Origin: Lacinutrix jangbogonensis
Lineage (GTDB): Bacteria > Bacteroidota > Bacteroidia > Flavobacteriales > Flavobacteriaceae
DNA: 64,000 nt
Assembly (NCBI RefSeq): GCF_000797445.1
Contig: NZ_JSWF01000017.1
Location: 62,001 to 126,000 of the forward strand
Direction of reading: 5' to 3'
In this document: positions 35,341-45,300 of the stretch, piece after piece
Layout of the letters: each line of letters opens with the position of its first letter
Position numbering within the stretch: position 1 is the stretch's first letter
The notes under the pieces: model-generated
The model's input: the letters and a program-made list of their open reading frames with translations, nothing else
The model's database searches: none
What the model was told of the DNA's origin: nothing
Program-made: the position numbers and the translations under genes

Positions 35341-36105
35341 TTATTTATACAAAGTACAGTAAAAATCTAAAGTTGCTTTTGAATATAATTTGAGCGCATA
35401 ATCCTCTAATGTTATACTATTTACTAACTTTGGATTTTGTTTTAATAGTTTCTTCCTATTTAATCTATTGCTTATCTCATAAGGCAATTTAAGAAGTATT
35501 GATGGCAATATATTTTGAATTTTTAAAATATCTAATCTTAATATGTGTTCAACAGATTGTTTGTTTTTTTAATAATAGGCGTCCGTTTTTTTATTACCTT
35601 CAATAGTATAGTTTGCAAATGTGTTTTTAATTAAATTAGTAATTTCAGTAAAATTATATTCTTTATAATGCCAAGGATTTCGGGCTATAGTTTTTGTAGC
35701 ATTTGGTGTTGTAATGTAGGCTTTGCCATTTGGTTTTAAAATACGATAGATCTCTTTAATAAAGCATTTTACATCTTTTATGTGTTCTATAACTTGAAAT
35801 GAAATAATAACATCAAAACTATTGTCTTTTAAATTAGATAAAGGAGGGATATTTTGACATAATATATTTGTTGTTGGGTGCTTTTTTTTAATGTTATTTA
35901 AAACTTTTTTAGATTTATCAATAACAGTTAAATAGTTAATGTTTTTATTTATTAGACTAATTCCATAACCTTCTCCACAACCAATTTCAAGAACATCTCC
36001 ATAAGTCTTGTTAGTAGTTATGCTGTAGGCTTTCAAAGTTCTTTGAAATAATGCGTTGTCTGATTTTATATGAGAAGAAGTTATTTTAGTTGAATATGAG
36101 ATCAT
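35341..36105 (-). pseudogene. class I SAM-dependent methyltransferase interrupted by an in-frame stop
   Basis: The intact part (178 residues, 36105 to 35572) has SAM-binding motif I DVLEIGCGEGYG and later DVIISFQVIEHI and ILKPNGKAYITTPN. At 35569-35571 a TAA stop follows DAYY. The same reading frame continues with KNKQSVEHILRLDIL, then LPYEISNRLNRKKLLKQN, and reaches a normal stop at 35341. This looks like one 254-residue gene with a substitution (for example GAA to TAA). The C-terminal part resembles flavobacterial SAM methyltransferases that continue after DAYYE (recalled, not searched). It sits 11 bases after DUF2723, probably in one transcript. Confidence 0.85.
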
Positions 36106-36116
36106 TAATTAAAATA

Positions 36117-39100
36117 TTAGTAAGGCCAGTTTTTCTTTTGCCATAGTATGTATTCTGTTTCAAAAGTATTAAAACGGTTTTGGTATTCGTTTTTTGTTAT
36201 TTCGTCACCAGGAAATTGAGCTATCATTTGTAAATACATTTGTTTTAGTTTTTCGGCATGTCTTACATTAATAATGGGATGTGGTGGATTAAAAGAGGTT
36301 ATCCAGGTTAATTCTTCCCATATATTAGTCATCGCTAAAGCACATATTTCTTCAGATTTTTTTTGTAATCCAGCTCTCTTATAAAGTTTTCCCAAAGCAT
36401 AAGCATATTGCTTATAAGCAATTGTTTTATTAGGGAAAAGCGTAAACGATTTATCAACAACTGCAATGGCTTGTTTTGTTTTACCTTCTTCTAATAATGC
36501 TTGTGCTAAATAATAATAATTACGTCTTAAAATATCTTGAACATAAACTCTGTTTTCTTGTTTTATAAATTTTGTTTCATCATTTAACCCCTTAAATTGT
36601 AGTGTATCCATTAAGTAAGGGTACATCATTTTTGTATTTACAATTTTTGGATTTGCCAACGCGTCTTTTCTTTGAATAGGAATTAATTGTTCTACCATTC
36701 CATTTTGAACAAAGTAGTTTTGCAATCCTAAGTAATGACTGTCTTTACTATTTATAGCAAAACATATTGGTCTATCATGTATGTTATTTGTAATCACGTT
36801 AAATAGTACAATGTCATTTAATCCATAGAATTTTTTAGGGTAATCCCATTTTATTTCTGAAGTATAGAAAGCATTTAATTCATGAGCAACTAGACTCTTC
36901 TTTTTTATTTTTAAAGTGTCTATTGGAATGGAAAAAGTTGTTGAAGGCATATAATGTTTTAGCTTTCCGTTCCAGTTAATTTTGGTGTTACTATCTTTAA
37001 AAAAATCGAATAATAGAGGCAGTATTGCGGCTTTATTTGTTTCTCGTTGCAATGGTATTAACTTGTCTACACCATTGATGTAGAAATCGTTTTCTAAAGT
37101 GAATTTAATAGGTTTAGAGGTGTTTATTTTTTGCTTTAGTTTTTCTATATGTTTGTCTAAATTCATTTGATCAAAATTTAGTACTCTAACATCTGTTCTA
37201 TACTTTTCTACTTCTTGTAAATACCATAGCGGAAACGTCATATTATCACCATTAGTAATAAGTATTGCTTGCTCTGGACAGGCATCTAAATAGCCTTTTG
37301 CAAAATCACGAGGAAAAGTATCGTAACTGCGTTGATGATCATCCCATCCTTTAGCTAGGAGTTGCAGTGGAGCGCCAATAAAAACAAGAATAGAAGCAAC
37401 AATTAAACTTATTTTACTTGACGCTATACATTTTAACGCATTATAAAATAAGTTAATAGACAAGCCAATCCAAAGTGAAAAAATAACAAAAGAACCAATA
37501 AAAATATAATCACGCTCTCTAATCATAATACTAGAAGGCGTAGGATTAATGTATAAAGTAATACCTAAGCCAAAGGCTAAAAAGAGAAATAGTGTTGTTA
37601 AAAGATAGTGTTTATGTCTTATAAGTGACACTAAGCCTAAAAGACCTAAAATAAAAGGGATAAAATAATACGTGTTTCTACTTTTATCGTTTTTATAACG
37701 TTCTGGTGTATTAGAATAGTCGCCAACTCTAGATTTATCAATAAAGTTTATTCCGCTTACCCAATTCCCGTCTTTTATATAGCCAACACCATGATTATTG
37801 TTTTGCTTTCCAATAAAATTCCAATAGAGGTAGCGCAGATTTAGCCATGACACTTGGTAATCCATAAAAAAGCTAAAGTTCTCTTTATAGGTTGGTTTAT
37901 AAATTGTTTTGGTTTCACCATTAACAGGATAATCAATAGGTTCTCCTTTAATTGTAGTCCAAGATTTGTATTTGCTTTCATTTCTAGCATCATATAATCT
38001 AGGAAATACCATTGAAAACTCTTCAGCATAATTTACAAGCATTGCGTCACCATTATCCACAGTAACATACTTTTGTTTACTAGGATTAAAAGTTAATGTT
38101 GGTTTCCCTTTAGAGAAAGAATTGTCTTTGTCTAAAGGCGCATTGTAGGTGTACCCATTTAAAAGCGGAATACTCCCAATTCCAAATTGATCACCTTTAA
38201 TATAGTGAAGCATTCTATTGCTAGTACTCACTCCATTTGCAATTAATGTATTTGCATTAGCTCTTTGTAATGGCATGATATAAACGCTAAATCCTATTAA
38301 AAAAAACAGAAGCGCTAGAGTAATGTGTTGTAATGTGTATTTCCTTTTTTTGTGAGTTATCCAGAGTATAGACGAGAAGAATATAACGAGTAAGAGTAAC
38401 ATGATTATTACACCAATATTCACCTTTAATTTTAAAGTATTTACTAACCAAATATCTATAAAAGAAGTGATTTTTATAAGGCCTTGAATTGCAAAAAAGT
38501 AAATGCTAAAAAATAGAACACATCCAATAATTAATGAGATCACTATGTTTTTTATACTTAGCCCGAATTTTTTATAAGTAAACAATAGTGATAACGGAAT
38601 AATTATAGAAATTAATATAAGGTGTGTTCCAGAAGCAATCCCTAATAATAACGCAAATAATAAAAGTAGCTTTATCTCTTTTTGCTTATTGATAGTGCCT
38701 TCCCATTTTAACATAACGTAAAACATAATAATCAGTAATGCAAATGAAAGCGTATAGACTTCGGCTTCTGTCGCTGCTACCCAAAAACTACTTGAAAAAG
38801 CTAGGGTTAAAGCGCTAGTTACACCAGTAAAATAGGGTAGGTAAGTGGTTTCGAAACGCGATTTATGTACCTGTATTTTTGTTGTAATATAATACGTTGT
38901 TTTAAAGAGAAACGTTACTGCAAGAGCTCCAAAAAAACCAGAAATTAAATTAGAAATAAAAGCTGCTTTTGTAGCAGTAAAAAATTGTAAAATCACACTA
39001 CAAAGCATCGTGTAAAAAGGAGAACCAGGAGGATGAGTTGCTTGTAAATTATGGCTGCTTGAAATAAATTCTGGACCATCCCAAAATGGAATCGTTCTAG

Positions 39101-39173
39101 AGGCAGAAATAGCGTAGATAATAAAAACAAGCATAAAAAGAATTAAGCTTACAATTCTTTCACTCTTTATCAT
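36117..39173 (-). CDS. DUF2723 (protein O-mannosyltransferase-like) membrane protein
   Basis: This 1018-residue polytopic membrane protein has an N-terminal region (about residues 1-560) with about a dozen helices. It contains the DUF2723 signature TIPFWDGPEFISSSHNLQA followed by THPPGSPFY, whose acidic and His residues are like those of PMT-fold glycosyltransferases. A periplasmic domain follows. The C-terminal ~120 residues carry TPR-like helices (YYYLAQALLEEGKTKQAIAV). Family members likely transfer a sugar from a lipid carrier, but the substrate is unknown. It precedes the broken methyltransferase by 11 bases and follows the BNR gene. Confidence 0.85.
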   Translation of the reverse strand: MIKSERIVSLILFMLVFIIYAISASRTIPFWDGPEFISSSHNLQATHPPGSPFYTMLCSVILQFFTATKAAFISNLISGFFGALAVTFLFKTTYYITTKIQVHKSRFETTYLPYFTGVTSALTLAFSSSFWVAATEAEVYTLSFALLIIMFYVMLKWEGTINKQKEIKLLLLFALLLGIASGTHLILISIIIPLSLLFTYKKFGLSIKNIVISLIIGCVLFFSIYFFAIQGLIKITSFIDIWLVNTLKLKVNIGVIIMLLLLVIFFSSILWITHKKRKYTLQHITLALLFFLIGFSVYIMPLQRANANTLIANGVSTSNRMLHYIKGDQFGIGSIPLLNGYTYNAPLDKDNSFSKGKPTLTFNPSKQKYVTVDNGDAMLVNYAEEFSMVFPRLYDARNESKYKSWTTIKGEPIDYPVNGETKTIYKPTYKENFSFFMDYQVSWLNLRYLYWNFIGKQNNNHGVGYIKDGNWVSGINFIDKSRVGDYSNTPERYKNDKSRNTYYFIPFILGLLGLVSLIRHKHYLLTTLFLFLAFGLGITLYINPTPSSIMIRERDYIFIGSFVIFSLWIGLSINLFYNALKCIASSKISLIVASILVFIGAPLQLLAKGWDDHQRSYDTFPRDFAKGYLDACPEQAILITNGDNMTFPLWYLQEVEKYRTDVRVLNFDQMNLDKHIEKLKQKINTSKPIKFTLENDFYINGVDKLIPLQRETNKAAILPLLFDFFKDSNTKINWNGKLKHYMPSTTFSIPIDTLKIKKKSLVAHELNAFYTSEIKWDYPKKFYGLNDIVLFNVITNNIHDRPICFAINSKDSHYLGLQNYFVQNGMVEQLIPIQRKDALANPKIVNTKMMYPYLMDTLQFKGLNDETKFIKQENRVYVQDILRRNYYYLAQALLEEGKTKQAIAVVDKSFTLFPNKTIAYKQYAYALGKLYKRAGLQKKSEEICALAMTNIWEELTWITSFNPPHPIINVRHAEKLKQMYLQMIAQFPGDEITKNEYQNRFNTFETEYILWQKKNWPY

Positions 39174-39235
39174 CTTTATAACTTGGTTTTATTAATTTCT
39201 AGCAAGATAATAGAAATAATAATTAAAAATAAATA

Positions 39236-41314
39236 TTAGTTTTCTATTAAATCAACTATTTCTTTGCTGCCTAAAAGTATAATTCCTGTGTTACCAATAT
39301 CCCAATGCACGTTTTGGTATTTCTTGTTAATTATTATTTTAATTAAAGATTGCCAAGATTCTAATAATCTAGCCTTCTCATCTCTTGGTAGCATTCCATT
39401 ATTAATCCCTTTTGCGATTGTGTATACCGAAAGTGCATTAATAAAGAATTTATCAGGGTTTGTATACTCTTTTTCTTTTTTTAACTCATCATCTAAAGAC
39501 CTTTTGTATAAATCAAAAATGTCTTTAGTGGCATAATTATCGTCTTCGTTTATTAAGGTTAACAGTTTAGATAAAGTAACAGTTTTAATAGCATCGTTAA
39601 TTTTATTTATGCTTTCAATATTTAATGCGTTAAGTTTATTTAAAAAAGGTCTGTCATTTTTTGTGTTAAAATGCCAAATGAGATCTTCTACAGCAAGTGT
39701 TTCGAATTCTTCCTCTTCTTCTTCGTATTGGATTATATTATCCAATTCATTTTTGTAACGGTTATCATTAGTTAAATCCCAAAAGGCTTTTATACCATCG
39801 CAAAAAACGCCATATTTATAATCTGTTTTTTTTATGTTTTCTGAAGGGTTTTCTAGTTGCCAATCCAGTAGTTCTCTGGTAAGAAGAATAATATTTTTAC
39901 TAGAAAGGGTATTATCGATTTCTGGATACTCAGCATCTATTTTTATTGCAGATTGATACCTATCTTTAAATGCTATTTGTGTTTTTTTATCTTGAGCACT
40001 AAGCGAATAGCTAATGTATTTTGTGTTTTGAACCCAAAGGACTTGAGGACTGGTTTCTTTTTTAGCATTTTTTATAGCGAAAGGTCTAATATTATTTTTA
40101 GTAGAATTACTAGTTATTTTTTCTATAGCCCAAGATTTTCCTTCATTGTTTGTAATCCATTTTTCAATTTCAAAAATGCCTTTTCTTTTTACAGAGAGAT
40201 ATAATGTGTTTGGAGATTCATGATCTATAGTAATACCACCAGAGTAATTAGGTTCTAATTCTTCACTTCCTTCTGGAGTTTCAGGAAACCAATTACCAGA
40301 GTTTACCAAATTGTAATTAATCCACTCATTGTTTTTCCAAATAGCATAACAATAAATATGGTTCTCTGAATCAGGAAATTTTACATAAACAAGAATTGGG
40401 TCTCCATTTTTGTTCTGTGCAATATCCCAATTCCAAACGGTATTGTTTTCGGAAGTTTGTTTGTAAATAACATCTAAATCTTGCTGTTGTATTGGTAATT
40501 GAGCAACAGTCTTTATTTTCTTACCATTGGCTTTATAAAACGCACCATTTTCATAATACATGTAATACAATGCATTTGAAACTTCTTTAGTTGGGTGTCC
40601 ATCTGTAAACGTAAAATGAATTTTAGAAACACCGTCTGAATACACTTTAGTATACGGAACACGCATAGCATTAACTTCTTCTGGCATAAATAGAATTTTT
40701 CCAGAGCTCCAGGTGTTTCCATTATCGCTTGAAGTTGCATAAGTAGGTTTTAAATCTACACCTCGCCAAAAAAGAAAAATTTTATCATTTTCGGCACTTA
40801 ATTGAATAGGGTTTGTGTAAGTATGGTTTAAATTTTTTGCGTTTTTGTATACGTCTTTATCATTTAAATATAATTCTTTAACGGGTCTCCAATCTTCTAT
40901 ACTTTCTGGTGTATTAGATTTCAACATATAGAGCGGTTTTTCGCCTTGCAAATGCGAGCTAAAGAACATTATTAAATATCCATTTTTATCAATTAATATT
41001 GATGGATTGTTGTGGTCGTCTATTTCAAGATTATCAAAAATAACTTTAGAGTTCAATGCTTTTGTAGTGTGGTCGAAATAAGCAACATGTATGTCTCCAT
41101 AATTATCTACCCAACCAGTATAGGTTCTTTTATGTTCGCCTTCAAAATAAACTGCTCTTGGGTCTGTAAACCAACTCCAAATGCCATTAAACGTTATGGA
41201 TTGATAGTTTTTTGAGTGTACAGTTTTACTAGCCTCATTTATATTAGAAACGTTTTGTGCGTCAACAAAAAAAATGTTTGCTAAAAGGAATAGGAATAAG
41301 ACTCTAAAGTTCAT
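39236..41314 (-). CDS. secreted BNR-repeat protein with a C-terminal helical domain
   Basis: This 692-residue exported protein has a signal peptide (residues 1-19, ending near FVDAQ). Its first ~460 residues form a BNR-type beta-propeller (BNR_4-like: DPRAVYFEGEHKRTYTGWVD, DDHNNPSILIDKNGYLIMFF, TSSDNGNTW), as in sialidase-like and polysaccharide-binding or lyase proteins. From about residue 480 the sequence is helical (LLTRELLDWQLENPSE, KYGVFCDGIKAFWDLTNDNR). That part recalls a GH88/GH105-like (alpha/alpha)6 barrel, although catalytic residues are not clear. It also has an acidic EEEEEEF run. No T9SS tail is seen. It may act on marine polysaccharide. Confidence 0.75.
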   Translation of the reverse strand: MNFRVLFLFLLANIFFVDAQNVSNINEASKTVHSKNYQSITFNGIWSWFTDPRAVYFEGEHKRTYTGWVDNYGDIHVAYFDHTTKALNSKVIFDNLEIDDHNNPSILIDKNGYLIMFFSSHLQGEKPLYMLKSNTPESIEDWRPVKELYLNDKDVYKNAKNLNHTYTNPIQLSAENDKIFLFWRGVDLKPTYATSSDNGNTWSSGKILFMPEEVNAMRVPYTKVYSDGVSKIHFTFTDGHPTKEVSNALYYMYYENGAFYKANGKKIKTVAQLPIQQQDLDVIYKQTSENNTVWNWDIAQNKNGDPILVYVKFPDSENHIYCYAIWKNNEWINYNLVNSGNWFPETPEGSEELEPNYSGGITIDHESPNTLYLSVKRKGIFEIEKWITNNEGKSWAIEKITSNSTKNNIRPFAIKNAKKETSPQVLWVQNTKYISYSLSAQDKKTQIAFKDRYQSAIKIDAEYPEIDNTLSSKNIILLTRELLDWQLENPSENIKKTDYKYGVFCDGIKAFWDLTNDNRYKNELDNIIQYEEEEEEFETLAVEDLIWHFNTKNDRPFLNKLNALNIESINKINDAIKTVTLSKLLTLINEDDNYATKDIFDLYKRSLDDELKKEKEYTNPDKFFINALSVYTIAKGINNGMLPRDEKARLLESWQSLIKIIINKKYQNVHWDIGNTGIILLGSKEIVDLIEN

Positions 41315-41333
41315 AAATATTAATTCTAATAGA

Positions 41334-41367
41334 AATCATTACCAAATAAAAACATGTGGTAATGATT
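41334..41367. promoter_or_regulatory. inverted repeat in the leader of the BNR gene
   Basis: AATCATTACC (41334-41343) and GGTAATGATT (41358-41367) are perfect 10-bp arms around a 14-base loop, 20 bases upstream of the BNR start codon at 41314. It could be an operator or a leader hairpin. Confidence 0.55.
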
Positions 41368-41516
41368 ACATTTATAAAGAGTTAGAGCTCTTAGATTTGT
41401 ATTTTGTAATTTAATATGCATTGTGATTTTTTTTTCAAAAAAAAGAATTTTTTTATAGAATTATGTTTTTTATCGATTATCTGTTTTATTTTATCGTTAT
41501 AGTAAAATTATTTTAC

Positions 41517-41555
41517 AATTAAGTTAACTTAAGTTAACTTAATTTATTAAATTTG
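41517..41555 (+). promoter_or_regulatory. 28-bp perfect palindrome plus -7 motif upstream of the adhesin locus
   Basis: Bases 41517-41544 form a perfect palindrome: AATTAAGTTAACTT followed by its reverse complement, built of two GTTAAC sites. TAAATTTG (TAnnTTTG) follows at 41548-41555. The palindrome would cover the -33 region, as an operator or activator site would. It lies 169 bases upstream of 41713 in the 398-base divergent gap (41315-41712) between the BNR gene and this locus. Confidence 0.6.
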
Positions 41556-41712
41556 TTTTGCTGTTAGTCTATTACCAACACTTTGGCTTATTATTTTTAA
41601 ATTAATTCAGCCAAATTAAATATTTAAATTTAGTATTAAAGGTTTTTTTTAGTCATTGTTTTATGCTAATCATTAAACGTTAAAACCATTTAAATTTTTA
41701 CAAATTTAATAA

Positions 41713-42276
41713 ATGAATTACAAGTCTGTAAATATCGTTTTATTTCTTTTTTTAGCCATTAGCCTATCTACTTATGCTCAAAAAGGCAGCAATAGGATTG
41801 ATAAAGAGTTTCCAACACCAATTTCATTTCCATTCGATTTTTTAGGAAACTATTCTGGTAATTTAAGAGTGTCTAATGCTACAGGTACACTAGCAAACCA
41901 CCCTACAGAATTTTCAATTAAAGAAACAGAGACTAAAGGTGAATTTGTTTATAGCATCTCTTATTTTATAGGTAAAGAAAAACAGGCAATTAACTACCAA
42001 CTCAGAACTATTGATCAAGACAAAGGATTTTATGCTATAAAAGACGATTCTGGCATGGAATTTACAGCCATACAAATAGAGAATATTTTATATTCAACAG
42101 TAGAAATAGACAACACTATTTTATTTACAACATTACATTTTACAAACGACGAAAAAGTACGTTTAAATATTTTCCTTTCGGAAAAAGTAACTGTAAATAA
42201 GAAAAATAAAAATCAAGCAAAATCTGCTAATATTGTTTTAATGCAAAAAGCAGTTTTTAGTAAAGTATACAATTAA
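41713..42276 (+). CDS. small exported hypothetical protein
   Basis: This 187-residue protein has a clear signal peptide (MNYKSVNIVLFLFLAISLST, cleaved near YAQ). A mostly beta-strand region follows (YSGNLRVSNATGTLANHPTE, FYAIKDDSGMEFTAIQIEN) and then a basic Lys/Asn-rich end (NKKNKNQAKSAN). No family is recognised. It starts 29 bases before the large repeat protein gene, so both are almost certainly co-transcribed and may function together at the surface. The length and signal suggest a periplasmic or surface accessory protein. Confidence 0.75.
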   Translation: MNYKSVNIVLFLFLAISLSTYAQKGSNRIDKEFPTPISFPFDFLGNYSGNLRVSNATGTLANHPTEFSIKETETKGEFVYSISYFIGKEKQAINYQLRTIDQDKGFYAIKDDSGMEFTAIQIENILYSTVEIDNTILFTTLHFTNDEKVRLNIFLSEKVTVNKKNKNQAKSANIVLMQKAVFSKVYN

Positions 42277-42305
42277 CACTAAACACTAAATTAAACCACA
42301 CCATT

Positions 42306-45300
42306 ATGAAGAAATTTTATCTTTTATTATGTGCAGTATTACTTTCCGTAGTAAGCATGCAAGCACAAACCCTTAACGAAACCCAAGGAATTAATGGAGT
42401 GGATATTTCATCTGGAGTGAATATTACCTCAGGAGATTTCAATACTTTTTATGGCGATAGTACAGGAAGTTTTATAACTTCTGGCTCAAGAATGGTACTC
42501 ATGGGTTACGCTGCTGGTCGTAGTATGACCACGTCAAGTGAGTTAATAGCCATTGGTTACCTTGCAGGATACTCTAATACCTCAGGTTTCGATAACACAT
42601 TTATAGGTTATGAAGCAGGACGTTTAAATACGTCTGGTGGCGATAACACCTTTATAGGTGCGGAATCTGGAGAAATGAACACTACTGGTTATGATAACAC
42701 GTTCGTTGGAGAGGAATCTGGAACGAATAACACCACAGGTTATGAAAATACATTCATTGGAGAAGATGCAGGTTTTAGTAATACTACAGGTTATAAACAA
42801 ACTTTTATTGGTAATGAAGTAGGAATATCATCAGACGTTGGTTACAGAAATACAGGTGTTGGTAGTGAGTCTATGAGTGATGTAGACGAAGGTCACCATA
42901 ATACAGGTCTAGGAGATTCTGCAGCTATAGATATTGGAGATGGTATTTATAATACTATGGTTGGAGCAGCAGCAGGTGTTGCAACAGAATATGGAGATTA
43001 TAACACCTTTATTGGTGCACAAGCCGGTTGGGATAACAACCGTACAAACAATACAACAAACGCAAACCACAATACGTATTTAGGGTTCTCTGCGGGTTTT
43101 ACAAACAGAGAAGGACAATATAATGTAGGTATTGGGTCGTTAGCAGATTTTGATAACAACAACAGATCTAACGCTCTCTTTATTGGATATGATCTTACTG
43201 TAGGTAACAACAACATTCTTGGAATTGGTAACAGAGCCTTTGCAGATGGACAATACTCGGTTTCTTTAGGACACGATCATGATATAAGAGGACAAAACTC
43301 TATTATGATGGGTTATTTAGGAAACATGCAAGCCTTAGCCGATTATTCAGTTGGTATTGGAGATAGAGTCGATATTGAAGAAAATGACGTGGTAGGTATT
43401 GGTAATTTAGTAGATGTTGACAATCAACAAGCGGTTGCTATAGGTTCTAATACGGTAGCGCAAAATGATGGTGCCATTGTAATTGGTTATGCAGCTACTT
43501 CAACAGATCCAACCGCTTTAGATCCTACAAATAATATTGCTATTGGACATTCAGTAAATGTACAAGGTACAAATGCTGTTGCTATTGGTAATGCTGCAAC
43601 AGCTTCAAATGATAATACAATGGTATTAGGTGGAGTTACAAATCCACTAAGTGTTGGTATTGGTACAGATACACCAAACGCAAAAGCATCTTTAGACTTA
43701 ACAGGAACAACCAAAGGGTTACAACTAAACCGTATGCTAACAGCAGAACGTACTGCATTTGGAACGACTTTAGCAGTTGTTGATGAAGGAATGGTTGTTT
43801 ATGATAACGAATTAGATAATATGTACTATTGGGATGGAACAGCTTGGCAAACAAGTTCAAATACCGATGGACAAGCACTTTCAGTAGCAGCAAATGTATT
43901 AAGTATAACAGGCGATGCTGGTACAGTAGATTTATCTGGATATTTAGATAATACTGATACACAAGCACTTTCAGTAGCAGCAAACGTATTAAGTATAACG
44001 GGCGATGCAGGAACAGTAGATTTATCTAGTTATTTAGATAATACAGATACACAAACCTTAGCATTAGATGGTTCAAATAACTTAAGTATTGCAGGTGGAA
44101 ACAGTGTTGATTTATCTGGTTTATCAGATGGAACAGGAACAGACTCTCAAACTTTAGCATTAGACGGTTCAAATAACTTAAGTATTGCAGGCGGAAACAG
44201 TATAGATTTATCAGGATTAGCCGATGGAACAGGAACAGATTCACAAACTTTAGCCTTAGATGGTTCAAATAACTTAAGTATTGCAGGCGGAAACAGTGTA
44301 GATTTATCTGGTTTATCAGATGGCACAGGAACAGATTCTCAAACTTTAGTATTAGACGGTTCTAACAACTTAAGTATTGCAGGTGGAAACAGTGTAGATT
44401 TATCTGGTTTAGCCGATGGCACAGGAACAGATAGTCAAGCACTTTCAGTAGCAGCAAATGTATTAAGTATCACAGGAGATGCAGGAACAGTAGATTTATC
44501 TAGTTATTTAGATAATACAGATACACAAACCTTAGCTTTAGACGGTTCTAACAACTTAAGTATTGCAGGCGGAAACAGTGTAGATTTATCTGGTTTATCA
44601 GATGGAACAGGAACAGATTCTCAAACATTAGCATTAGACGGTTCTAACAACTTAAGTATTGCGGGTGGAAACAGTGTTGATTTATCTGGTTTAGCCGATG
44701 GTACAGGAACAGATAGTCAAGCGCTTTCTGTAGCAGCAAATGTATTAAGTATCACAGGTGATGCAGGAACAGTAGATTTATCTAGTTATTTAGATAATAC
44801 AGATACACAAACCTTAGCTTTAGACGGTTCAAACAACTTAAGTATTGCAGGCGGAAACAGTGTAGATTTATCTGGTTTAGCAGATGGTACAGGAACAGAT
44901 TCTCAAACCTTAGCTTTAGATGGTTCAAGCAACTTAAGTATTGCAGGCGGAAACAGTGTAGATTTATCTGGTTTAGCAGATGGTACAGGAACAGATTCTC
45001 AAACTTTAGCATTAGACGGTTCTAACAACTTAAGTATTGCAGGTGGGAACAGTGTAGATTTATCTGGTTTAGCAGATGGTACAGGAACAGATTCTCAAAC
45101 TTTAGCATTAGACGGTTCTAACAACTTAAGTATTGCAGGTGGAAACAGTGTAGATTTATCTGGTTTAGTAGATGGTACAGGAACAGATAACCAAAACTTA
45201 GCTTCTGCAACATTAAGTGGAAATACATTAACTGTAGCTATTGAAAGTGGAACTTCTGTAAACGTAGATTTATCTCCAATCTTAGCAACATTAGAAGCTG

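Noticed and set aside
44026-45012. Antisense frames across the adhesin repeats
   Set aside because: They arise from repeat codon structure; low-complexity Leu/His/Asn proteins with no family.
43872-45191. Possible CRISPR-like or satellite repeat array
   Set aside because: Units lack unique spacers and keep one reading frame; they are coding repeats of the adhesin.
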